Assembly (NCBI GenBank): GCA_020746105.1
Contig: CM036618.1
Coordinates: forward strand, 123,699,191-123,763,190
Length of the DNA stretch: 64,000 bases
Reading direction: 5' to 3'
Source of the DNA: Trogon surrucura
Taxonomy: Eukaryota > Chordata > Aves > Trogoniformes > Trogonidae
Below, piece after piece: positions 48,922-58,860 of this stretch. Both the position numbers and the translations under genes were made by a program. Each line of letters opens with the position of its first letter. Within the stretch, counting starts at the first letter, position 1. Under the pieces are notes generated by a model that saw only the letters and a program-made list of their open reading frames with translations, was not told the DNA's origin and made no database searches.

Positions 48922-49670
48922 AAGAATAAAATCAGGAGGGAGGAAAAGTCAGGGGGGTTTCATCCAATTCAAACTTACTTTTTTCACTATGAGTACAAGT
49001 ATGGAGTCAGTAGAAATAAGTAATCTGATCCTACTGCAACGATGCCACAACCAGCAATGCTAATCATAACATAAAGGCAACTGAGTGTAGAAATGTGTTT
49101 CTTTTTGGCACTGTCTGTTCTGTTGGTTGTCACACACTCCCAGGAGTTGAATGCGTAAAGACATGGAAAAAAAATCCCATCAATATGACAACACTCAGTT
49201 CGCCTGCTCTTTTCAGGAAGTCTTCAGCTAAGCTCCAGGTTTTCTAACTCTTCAAGGTGTGGACATACCATGTTTGCAGATGCTGCTTCTTTGCTTCCAC
49301 TAGATCTGAAACTTCACACCTGGTGGCTTAAGTAACAGGAGTCCAGAAATGTCTGAAATAAAGCTTGATACTCACATGTATCAGTACTGACTACATGACA
49401 CCCTCCATCCTGAGAAGGGTCATACTTCCCATTTCTAGTAAGGAAGTTAGCAACAAAGCCTGCCTCTAACATGATCCAAATGTTCTGGGAAACCAACCAC
49501 AAGTGTGGACAGTTATTCACCTCATGTCACATCCCCAAGTGAGGTGAACTAGCCCTGAGGTTCCAGGAGGTTACAGCCCTTAGCTCTGGAATGCCAGCAG
49601 TTAACCATGCAGGAAGGAGTGGGAGTGGCAGGCACTAATTGTCCACAGGCAGTTCAAGTCAAACCTGGTA
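48922..49670. other. Unique sequence, no gene recognised
   Basis: About 750 bp with no recognised feature. Confidence 0.4.
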
Positions 49671-50426
49671 TTGATCTTACTGACCAGGCACTATTCCCAG
49701 CTGCCTCATGGCAGCAGACTTCTCTTTGGTTATGGCAACCAGATGAAGGACAATGAATCTGTAACTTCAACAATCAACCCCAGGTTCCAGTATAAGTTGG
49801 GGAATGACTTATTAGAGAGTAGTGTAGGGGAAAGGGACCTGGGAGTCTTGGTGGACAGCAGGATGACCATGAGCCAGCACTGTGCCCTTGTGGCCAGGAA
49901 GGCCAATGGCATCCTGGGGTGTATTAGAAGGGGGGTGGTTAGTAGGTCGAGAGAGGTTCTCCTTCCCCTCTACTCTGCCCTGGTGAGACCCCATCTGGAA
50001 TACTGTGTCCAATTCTGGGCCCCTCAGTTTAAGAAAGACAGGGAACTGCTTGAGAGAGTCCAGCACAGGGCAACTAGGATGATTAAGGGAGTGGAGCATC
50101 TCCCTTATGAGAAAAGACTGAAGGAGCTGGGGCTCTTTAGTTTGGAGAAGAGGAGGCTGAGGGGTGACCTCATTAATGTTTACAAATATATCAAGGGTGA
50201 GTGTCACAAGGATGGAGCCAGGCTCTTCTCGGTGACAACCACTGACAGGACAAGGGGTAATGGGCTGAAACTGGAACATAAGAGGTTCCGCTTAAACTCG
50301 AGAAGAAACTTCTTCTCAGTGAGGGTGACGGAGCCCTGGAACAGGCTGCCCAGAGAGGTTGTGGAGTCTCCTTCTCTGGAGGCATTCAAGACCTGCCTGG
50401 ACACGTTCCTGTGTAGCACAGTCTAG
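49671..50426 (+). pseudogene. CR1 ORF2 C-terminal remnant (reverse transcriptase end)
   Basis: A 251-codon open frame and the longest non-satellite frame in the window. About the first 35 codons are host flank; the CR1 part starts near NPRFQYKLG. From there it carries the end of the CR1 reverse-transcriptase polyprotein: '[10 protein letters not shown]', '[13 protein letters not shown]', '[15 protein letters not shown]', '[19 protein letters not shown]' and '[13 protein letters not shown]', then a TAG stop at 50424-50426. The catalytic FADD box and everything N-terminal, including the endonuclease, lie upstream of the truncation and are absent. The product could not support retrotransposition. 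The starting methionine is accidental and belongs to the flank. It is a dead retrotransposon fragment, not a host gene. Confidence 0.93.
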
Positions 50427-50508
50427 GCATTCCTGCTCTGGCAGGGGGATTGGACTTGATGATCTTTCGAGGTCCCTTCCAATCCCTAACATTCTATGAT
50501 TCTATGAT
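49777..50508 (+). mobile_element. CR1 LINE, 5'-truncated, well preserved
   Basis: A 730-bp CR1 insertion that begins within ORF2 ('aaccccaggttccagtataa') and ends with the tail 'attctatgattctatga'. The coding part stays open to its natural stop, and the 3' untranslated part contains the 'ctctggcagggggattggac' and 'cgaggtcccttcc' blocks. The lack of frameshifts suggests it is the youngest or least decayed CR1 here. Same subfamily as the copies at 47.8 and 53.7 kb. Confidence 0.96.
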
Positions 50509-50900
50509 CTGTACCTTTCACTGCAGAGCGATCTGGAAGGGCACCGGCACTCACGGACATGTATTCAAGAGGTGTAAGATTGTCTTTTTTCCACTGACTT
50601 CCTGGGCAATTACACAGTGGCGTATCAAAGAGCAAGACTAACCTTTTCTCTTGCAAGGAAAGAAAAAAATCCAACACACCTACGCATATGCATGGTAACA
50701 CTGAAGACTAGTACGCAATTTGGTGAACATCAAGTGACCAGTGATAAGGACAGCAAGAGAAAAGATTTTTATTTACTTATTGAAAATAAGACTCTCAGTG
50801 CTTTGGAAGACGGCAGCATTCAATAATTTGATATACAAGACTTCCAATTTAAACTGACGTCTCGTAGCAACACTGCACATGTGTTTTTAAGGACACTAAA
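50509..50900. other. Spacer between CR1 and SINE
   Basis: About 390 bp of unique sequence. No recognised feature. Confidence 0.4.
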
Positions 50901-51080
50901 ACATAGAATCATAGAATGGCCTAGGCTGGAAGGGACCTTAGAGATCATTTAGTCCAACCTCCCTGTCATGGGCAGGGACACCTCTCAACTAGATCAGGCA
51001 ACACATGGGGACCGAACAGGGATTGAACCCAGGACCTTGGTGTTATCAGTACCATATCTCACAGTTTAAGGAGTCATTTT
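50901..51080 (-). mobile_element. tRNA-Ile/CR1 chimeric SINE (TguSINE1-like)
   Basis: On the minus strand this reads as a tRNA-derived head followed by a CR1 3' end. The head contains 'tggtactgataacaccaagg' and 'tcctgggttcaatccctg'. This follows isoleucine tRNA from the anticodon loop through the T arm, and includes an intact pol III B box (GGTTCAATCC, about 51019-51028). The A-box half is degraded (about 51055-51080). The tail has 'gacagggaggttggactaaa', 'tgatctctaaggtcccttcc' and terminal ATTCTATG octamers at 50901-50917. A tRNA-Ile head on a CR1 tail is the design of the avian SINE TguSINE1, which uses CR1 enzymes for mobility. The anticodon loop is altered and the element is not a functional tRNA gene. 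Confidence 0.78.
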
Positions 51081-53654
51081 CTGATGGTTCCAGCATCTGC
51101 ATTTCCCTAGACTGACTGGATCTTCCAAGCAAATCCCTTTTAGGAGAGCTTGGGCAACTCCAGCAAGAGCAAATTCATTAACATGATGCACAGTCATATG
51201 AAGTGCCTGGCTGCACACAATAAATGGAGCCTTCGTGGCAGTTCAATACGGCAAGACCCACTCCACTTCAGTGGCAGGCACTCAATACCAAATACTCACA
51301 TAGGTCTGCTTAGCAGCTATTAAGTACACATTGTTTTGCATAAACCATAAAACTAATAAACATAATGGATATTTTTGGGAGAGACATGCCACAACTGCTT
51401 TTTCACCCAATGCCATATGTGCAGAACTTTTGGTTTTGGCAATACAACAGCCAGCATTTCAAGCCCATAAAGTCACAATGTTTATTGTTCACTAGATGGA
51501 CTGTGAAATGCATACTGTTCATAATGGGATTATGCAAATTGTCTATTGTTGGAAAAATAATCTGAGCATTATTCTCTGTACCCTTTTAATGGGCTTCCCT
51601 TTTATACAAATTAGGAAGTATAATTTTTCTTTTTAAGTACTTGTTGTAGATATCCAATGCTTCCATCTTTACAAATTACACTGTATTTAGATGCATACAT
51701 CAATGGCCTTACAGGAAATCAAGATTTTTTTGCATGAATGGTAGCAAAAAAAACCCCATATTATTGTACAGAACTATACATATTAACTCTGATCACATAC
51801 CTATATTTCTCAGCATCCCAGAAATAATCAACAATAAATGAAGATGGAGTTGCTATGATCCACACATGTTAGCCTCAATGCAAGAAACAACTTTCTGGAA
51901 AACACCTAATCTGCAGTTCCTGAAGCCAATAAAATTATGCGTAAATAATTATCTGAACTGCAAATTGTGCAGCTCACCCAACCTTCACATTGTGATCTTT
52001 CTGTAGTTATTGACACTTCAAAAAATTTGATGAGTTTTAAATACAGACATCTTCCAAATTAGGTGATTCCTCATGGCTTGATGGGCATTGCTGTACGAGA
52101 TTTTCATATTCCTCCAATCAACCATTCCGTCAGTTACCAAGAAACTGTGACTGCACAAATAAAACTGCATACCTTAAAAAGCAAGACTCAGCATGACTAC
52201 TGCTCTCCCTTGAGTTATATCCACTTATGTCACCTATCTACCAAAGGTCTGCCCATTTCACACTCATCCCTTGCTCATCCTCCTCACTGAATCCTGTCAG
52301 GAAAAGCCTTTGAAGTTCACTCACACTTCATTCTGCAGCAACCAGGAACCATGCACTGGGACATGTCTTCAGTGCCACAACTGCCTAGCAGGGCAGATCT
52401 ATGTCTTCACTGCACTCTCAGATTTCTTGCAGGATCAAACGTTTTATGCGATTAAGATCGTGGCCTGGTTTTAACTTAGGAAATTTAGTGTTGTTTGGGA
52501 ATCAGTGCTTTGGATGACTTTCAAAGCTCATTAAAGAAAAGATTAGGAGTCTGTATGATTACCATTGGGTTTGGATCAAATCTTCAAGACCATTTATCTC
52601 TTTACACTGCCACCATTGTAGAAATTAGCTAGTCCTCTTGCTACAAGTTCTTAGATTCAGGCACTATCCTCTGCAAGACACTACTGGGAACATGTATAAC
52701 ATATCCCTTCAATATGAAAAGGCATTCATACAAACCAGACATTTTTATCACTAACTCAGAATCAAGGAAGCAGTATGAACTCTTCCCTTTTGCCTCACCC
52801 TACCATGAAGAGCCACAACTGGGATGCACCCACAGGTGGCAGTACTTCAGTGGCAAACAGTCATGCCACATCCACACTGGGATTCTGCAGAGCACAATCT
52901 GTTGCAAAAGAGCATATGTACATAAATTCGTGTTAATGTGGTTCCTTAGTCGAAGAAGCTGTAAAATGAGTGAAAAAAAAAGAGAGTGAGTTTCTCTGGG
53001 AGGTATTACAAGGGAGAACATGAATGAAGAGTGGTCTGTAGTCACTGTTAGCAAGGTAAAATGTGGAATATTACCTGATTTAAAATCATGAAATCAAAGA
53101 GAATTAACTGATAGACATTTTTCAGTTCCTCTCCAACTAAGGGGAATGAAAGGATTTGATAAGCTATGGAAACTTACTTACAAAACCCACAGCAGCAATT
53201 ATTGTGATAAACAAGCGGTTGTTTTCCTTGAAAGAGTTCATTGCTCATATGCAATTTCAGGACAAATTTCAATTCAGGAAAATACTTGTCATATCAAAAT
53301 TTAATACAACATCCAAGACTGACAGGGAATTCAGGGAAGCAGGATTATTTAACTATTTTTTTTTAAGGTCCAATTCCTGAGGTCTATTTTTAATGTTGAT
53401 TCATAAAAATGCTGCTTTAGTCAAACATTTTTGAAGCTGTAATTTGCTGGTGGTTTGGCTCTTTTGAGGAGGGGGGAAATGAAAACATTCTTGGTTTGGA
53501 CAGAAGGCATGAAATTGTTCTTGCATTTGACCTCCTCTGTACAGCACAGAATCAAACTGGTACAGCAAAAGTTCCCTGAAAACACAAGGCTCTGCTGCGT
53601 TAGGTGTTGCATAATGGTGTTGAGTACTTTGTGTCGGCAATAATCTGAACATCT
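51081..53654. other. 2.6 kb without recognised gene
   Basis: AT-rich unique sequence with frames no longer than 91 codons. No repeat family or exon was recognised. Confidence 0.4.
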
Positions 53655-54559
53655 CCATCCAACGACCTGGACGAGAGCATAGAATTCACCCTCAGCAAGT
53701 TCGCTGGTGATACGAAACTGGGAGGGGTGGCTGACACCCAGGCAGGCTGTGCTGCCATCCAGCGAGAGCTGGACAGGCCGGAGAGCTGAGCAAAGGGGAA
53801 CCTCATGAAGTTCAATAAGGACAAGTGTAGAGTCCTGCATCTGGGGAGGAATAACAGCAGGCATCAGTACAGATTAGGGGGTGTCCTGCTGGAAACTAGC
53901 CCTGTGGAGAAAGACCTTGGAGTCCTAGTGGACAGTGAGTTGTCCATGGGACAGAAATGTGCCCTTGTGGCCAAGAGGGCCAGTGGGATCCTGGGGTGCA
54001 TTAAGAAAAGTGTGTCCAGCAGGTCTAGGGTGGTTCTCCTCCCCCTCTACTCTGCCCTGGTGAGACCACACCTGGAATACTGTGCCCAGGTTTGGGCTTC
54101 CCAATTCAGGAGAGACAGGGACCTACTGGAGAGAGTCCAAGGGAGAGCTATGAGGATGATTAAGGGACTTGAACATCTCTCCTGTGAAGAGAGACTGAGA
54201 GAACTGGGGCTGTTCAGCCCTGAAAGGAGACGGCTGAGAGCGGACCTTATTAACGTACATAAATATCTGAGGGGTGGGCATTAAGAGGAAGGAGACAATC
54301 TCTTCTCAGTGGTGCCCAGTACTAGAACAGGAAATAATAGATTTAGGTTAGAACGTAGAAAGTTTCTCTACTGTGAGGGTAACGGAGCACTGGAACAGGC
54401 TGCCCAGAGAGGCTGTGGAGTCTCCTCCGGAGACTTTCAAAACTTGCCTCGATGCATTCTTGTGTGGCCTGCCCTAGGGAATCCTGCTCTGGCAGGGGGG
54501 TTGGACTAGATGCTCTCTAGAGGTCCCTTCCAACCCCGAACATTCTATGATTCTATGAT
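53655..54559 (+). mobile_element. CR1 LINE, 5'-truncated, longest copy here
   Basis: A roughly 905-bp CR1 insertion beginning inside the reverse-transcriptase region ('aacgacctggacgagagc') and ending in 'attctatgattctatga'. Its 3' untranslated part has 'cctgctctggcaggggggtt', as in the 47.8 and 49.8 kb copies. It reaches about 360 bp further 5' than the 49.8 kb copy and therefore includes the catalytic-box region. It is interrupted by stop codons, described in the ORF entry. Confidence 0.96.
53661..54479 (+). pseudogene. CR1 ORF2 remnant with mutated catalytic box and stops
   Basis: The frame encodes the last third of the CR1 reverse transcriptase. It starts DLDESIEFTLSKFAGDTKLG at 53664. 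The usual FADD catalytic motif reads FAGD (53700-53711), so one of the two catalytic aspartates is replaced by glycine. An in-frame TGA at 53787-53789 sits where CR1 proteins usually have tryptophan. From the methionine at 53805 the frame is open to a TAA at 54282-54284, including '[13 protein letters not shown]' and '[19 protein letters not shown]'. After that stop the same phase resumes with '[12 protein letters not shown]', and a later shift is likely near 54420. Stops and the active-site change together show a dead copy. Confidence 0.92.
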
Positions 54560-56050
54560 CTCTTTTCCTCTTGTTCCTCAAATAGTGCTCAGGGCTTTTT
54601 AAGACGTTGACTTCGTGTCTTTTTATTTCATTCTGAGTGAGCTTTAGAATGTCTTGTGTTTTCCAGGTTTCCTCTACAATCGTTTAAAATTGGAAAGTTA
54701 AACACTCCCGTAACTTCTGGAGTTCACATGATAAGAAAGACCACAACAACTGGTGAAATGTGAAATAAGAGAAGTATGGCAGACAAATGCATGATTTATT
54801 CTGTTCTAATCTGCACCCTGAAGAATTGCTCAGGTCATAGTCAGTTGGAGGCAGCCAACTAAGGGAACCTGCAACACAGAGGTATCACAGACGTCAGCTG
54901 CAGAGCAGGACTGGCATTACCAGGAGAGGAAAACTCACCGTGCTCAGCCCAGTGCAGAAAGCACCTCCTTACACAGGATGTCAACACCCTAAGAAACGAC
55001 TGCCACCAGCTCAGGTTCTTCCCATTGCACTGCAGTTTGGCAGGGCTCTCTTGGAGCTACATAATCAAGCCCTTATTTTCCTGCTAGCTTCATGATGACT
55101 ATGTTTCTCTCAGCCCACTCCTTCACTTGCTCATTTTGTTTCTCCATTTTCTACCATTCCTTTAGTAAAGGTTAAACCAATTTTGAGCTTTCAATAGGCA
55201 GCATTCAGTCATCCCGGAGCCCAATCATGTCTGCTTGTCCTCAAAACGGGCACAGAAGAGGCAACAGCAATAGAAGCTTTTCCATGCGCTGTCCCACGCA
55301 GGATGCCAAGTACCTTTACTTGCAGGTCTTCTCCCATAAGGACATGAGGATACCTCATTATCTTGCAGCATCATTAGGTTGCTCAGCGAGAGCTACAGTG
55401 TCAAACAAGGGTGGGTCTGTCAAATGCTGCCAGTTGGGATGAGATCATCTGGCCAATGAGACAGCCCAGAGACCATTTGCTTTCACCTAAACTTCAAAGG
55501 CCACATCGCTTCCAGCCAGTAACAAAAGTCTACTTGCTTCACACAAATGACCTACAGACGAGGTGCTTCACATTTCATTATTGAACCTCTGACCCACCCA
55601 CTGTCCAGTCCCTATTTTTCCCCTCAGTTGTCCAGTTCGATACCCCAAATAAGTCAAAGCACAGTGCCCGAGAGTCATAGAGCGCTGACTTTCCACTGCT
55701 CTAAAAGGTAAATCCGGCACTCGTATAAATATTTCTAACCTCCAACTCAATAAACAGGCCCTTCATGAGAGTATAAAAATAACTGAGCCATGCTCCAAGA
55801 CCTTTCACATTGCTGGAGAGGTGCAAAGGGTATGCAGTGCAAATAAGAATCAGGTTCACAATTTCTATGCACACTCTTGTTTTCAATTACACTTAGATTT
55901 GTTTCAGCTTTAAAATGAAGCTTGAATTGATGCCAGGTTTATTTTTTTTCTTAAATCCCAACACATTCCAGATTAGCCGTGAATGACAGCTACTCTCTTC
56001 CACTCTCAACCTACCACTTCTTAAAGGGCATGGAAGAGGAGCTCAGATTT
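54560..56050. other. 1.5 kb without recognised gene
   Basis: No gene or repeat family was recognised. Confidence 0.4.
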
Positions 56051-56275
56051 AGAATCTGGTCTAGTGGAAAGGACCTGATCTCTTGTTATGAGCACAGGTG
56101 CTTCTGTACTGAAGTATAAAATCAGCCAAAGTCCCATATGACCACTTTATTATGTCGGTATGGCAAGAAGTCAGCTGTGGGGTTTCTTCAGAAGCTCGTG
56201 AAGTCACTCCATCTCTTTAAAGCAAAAATAATGACTCTCCAGCAAATAGTAAGAGTTGGCAGCTGTGATGTTGAG
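56051..56275 (+). mobile_element. Possible decayed MIR-type SINE
   Basis: A tRNA-head-like word 'aatctggtctagtggaaagg' is followed about 140 bp later by 'gctcgtgaagtcactccatc' and 'aaagcaaaaataatgactct'. These are in the order and spacing of MIR head and core. Intervening sequence is badly diverged, so the call is tentative. Confidence 0.35.
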
Positions 56276-56786
56276 ATGATGTAATTGTACACAGTGGTGA
56301 TGTGAGATTTTTCTTGGTTCCTAGAAGCCAATGCTGCAGAGGTCATCATAATAACAACAGTATTTGCTTACATTTTTTTGGACAAGAAAGGGGACTTAGC
56401 TTCTTGCAACAAAGAACAGCGATCATAGACAGCAAAAGGTCAGAAACTGGCTGTCAGAACTGGAGGCAGTTAGGGCCAGGCTCTGGCGCTGAAAATGCAA
56501 GGTAGCGAAGAGCTGACTACTTCCCCCGCACTAACACACGTATCTTTATGCTCTGAGCACGCTGGGTTACTTCTCTTTCCACACCTCCTCTGTTAACAGC
56601 TGGTTATCTTCTCAGTTTTGCCATGGGAAGAGTGATAGTATGGCATTATTTACTATTAGTAGGCTCCCCTAGAGTAAATATATGGCACTGTATACCTTGG
56701 CAAAATGGGCTGGACACTTAACACTGAATCAGTGACTCAAAGAACCAGCTTTCTTGTGTTGGTGAATCTCCTGAAAAATGATTATT
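56276..56786. other. Unique sequence, no gene recognised
   Basis: About 510 bp, no recognised feature. Confidence 0.4.
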
Positions 56787-56801
56787 AAAAAAAAAAAAAA
56801 A
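56787..56801 (+). repeat. Poly-A run (15 A)
   Basis: Homopolymer of 15 A residues just upstream of a short tandem duplication. No retroposed gene is recognisable on its 5' side. Confidence 0.9.
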
Positions 56802-56834
56802 GAGCCAAGTTACTTTTTTTTCTATAGGTAAAGA

Positions 56835-56872
56835 AAACTTCCTACATTTGAAACTTCCTACATTTGAAACTT
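56835..56872 (+). repeat. Tandem 16-bp duplication
   Basis: The unit aaacttcctacatttg occurs twice without mismatch (56835-56850 and 56851-56866), followed by a third partial unit (aaactt). Perfect identity suggests a recent slippage or duplication event. Confidence 0.95.
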
Positions 56873-58798
56873 AAGAAGAATGGTATTTAACTAAAACAGC
56901 TAATGCCTGTAAGAAAATTCTGGGCCACACTAGTCTGGCCAAACTACTTTCACAACATGGCCCATTCCATTACAGCTCCTAACCACCACTGCACAGATGA
57001 TGCTGTTTATAAGCAGGAGTAGCAGGCACTCTGCAGCTCTGCTCTCAGGGCCCTAGTTGCTCTGCTGGTGGAGTTTGATTTTGGAATAGAGACGGACTCA
57101 GCAATCTGGCAAACTAAAAAAAAAACAACAGTAAACAGGTTACTTTACTAACTCTTAATAAAGTACACAGTGTCACTGTCTCTCACTGGCTTTTGTGCTT
57201 TAACAGTTTGTGAGGGTAATATATATTTATAAATACATAGAGAGAGAGTATATCCCCTCCATGTGTTTCAAAGCTGGAGGACATAAGGATTAAATATTTA
57301 TAAAGTAAGAAAAAGCAAAAATCACACTTGAAAGTAATCTTTTCAGCTACCTCTAAACACCACTCATAAGCAAAGATGACACAACTTTTTGCAGGAGGAG
57401 CTTTCAAAAAAAACCTGAACAGTTGGCTGTTAAACTGGCTTTCAGTTTTGATGGGACTATTCTGGTCAGAATTTCAACTCTTTCTGTTTGAAAACACTGG
57501 CTGCAGAGAAGTTCTGCTTTATTTGTCCCGTGCCCCCATTCTCTCCTCTGGGCCACGCTCTGCTGTTTCCCAGGACACGGCAGGACCCTGGTGCCCAAAG
57601 CTCTCCTTGCCCTCTCTCCAGGAACCTAACACAGGCTGGAGATTCCAGTTCAGGTAACAGAAGACATCCAAACTATTCAGAGGGCAAAGCAATATCTTTG
57701 CATAATCTTAGTTATTTTAGTCTGACTATTCTAGCCAACTTTACCATTGACACAGGTACTTAGCCCAAAAATTGAGCAAAGCCAATGGATGTGACAGGTG
57801 AATCAGCTACTAAAATACAATAAAATTTAAGAATTAAAGACCAACTTTTCTGCATTGAGAACCTCCACCTGACTCTCGGCATTCCCGTTCCCATTCCAAT
57901 CTGTCATGTAGATGGGGCATGGCAGCACCTCTCTGCTCTGAAGGGGAAAATCCAAAGTTCATCTTAACTCTTAAGTTACTAAACAAAGAGTGCTGGGAAA
58001 AAAAACAGTACATGTAGACATTTCATATTACAGCTCAAGACACTGACAAAATAGAAGAGTTATGTAGGCTTACTGACCACTGTATATTTTCCCAAAGAAT
58101 CATAATTACAGATTCTCTTTTACTGTCACTGCTAAGTAATTCTGTGCTGAATCTGATTCACTGTGCAAACACAGCATTCACCAGACCTCAAAGCATCTTG
58201 TGTCTTAAGAGTGCCAGCCTGGGGCACATGCTAGCTCGCAGTAACCAGGGGCATAGGGCTGAGACAAAACTCCCTGCAAGGCCCACCTCTGGGGAGAAGG
58301 CTGCATCAGAGGTGTCTTCACATCACAGACACCTACAGGCAACTGCAGAAATCTCTCACATCCTGGTTCCCACATAGGCTGTGTGACTGAGAAGATACTG
58401 TCCTGATATCACAGGACTTGCAAAATAGTGTGAAGCAACTTCTAAAGCACCATCTAAAAGGAAGCACCATTTCACACCTATTTCTTTTATGCGAAGGCCA
58501 ACAAAAGGTTTTATTTCCAGGAGAAGGCTCCTACGTCTGAATGTCCACAAAGGGAGGCATTTTGCAGAGGGCCAGGCCATTGCCCAGCAAAGAGCACGTA
58601 ACTTGCTGCTGTGTGCCTAGGGTGCACACAGCAAGCCCACACTCCTAACTTGAGGCTGGGGATTCTCAAGTCATTTTCTGGACTCAAGTTGCTCAAGAAA
58701 ATTTTCCCATTACTTCACAAGCTAAATCAAGTGAATGAACATGCCTCACAACTGTTCTTCTCGTTTTCCTCCCCACCGCAGAGACTCCCGAGCTGGCT
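56873..58798. other. 1.9 kb without recognised gene
   Basis: No gene or repeat family was recognised. Frames reach only about 93 codons. Confidence 0.4.
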
Positions 58799-58860
58799 GA
58801 GGCCAGTGTCGTTCCACTGAGGTCAATGGAACGATGCCCATTTGTATCAGCTGATGATTT
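58799..58860. repeat. Ancient palindromic repeat relic with surviving hairpin
   Basis: Arms 58809-58820 (tcgttccactga) and 58823-58834 pair in 11 of 12 positions around a 2-nt loop. They are followed by 'tgcccatttgtatcagctga' and 'tgattt'. This matches the 'ctccattgaagtcaatggagctatgccgatttacaccagctgagga' plan of the relic family seen at 13.6 and 25.8 kb. Confidence 0.55.

Noticed and set aside
49812..50279. 155-codon antisense frame within CR1
   Set aside because: It is the mirror of the CR1 ORF2 remnant, which explains the conserved sequence on the other strand.
50989..51080. Functional tRNA gene on the minus strand
   Set aside because: The T-arm/B-box half is tRNA-like, but the anticodon loop is altered, the D-arm half does not pair well, and the sequence continues into a CR1 tail; it is a SINE head.
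53421..53864. 147-codon antisense frame at the 5' end of the longest CR1
   Set aside because: It crosses the boundary between unique DNA and CR1 and has no motif; the sense strand carries the recognisable protein.
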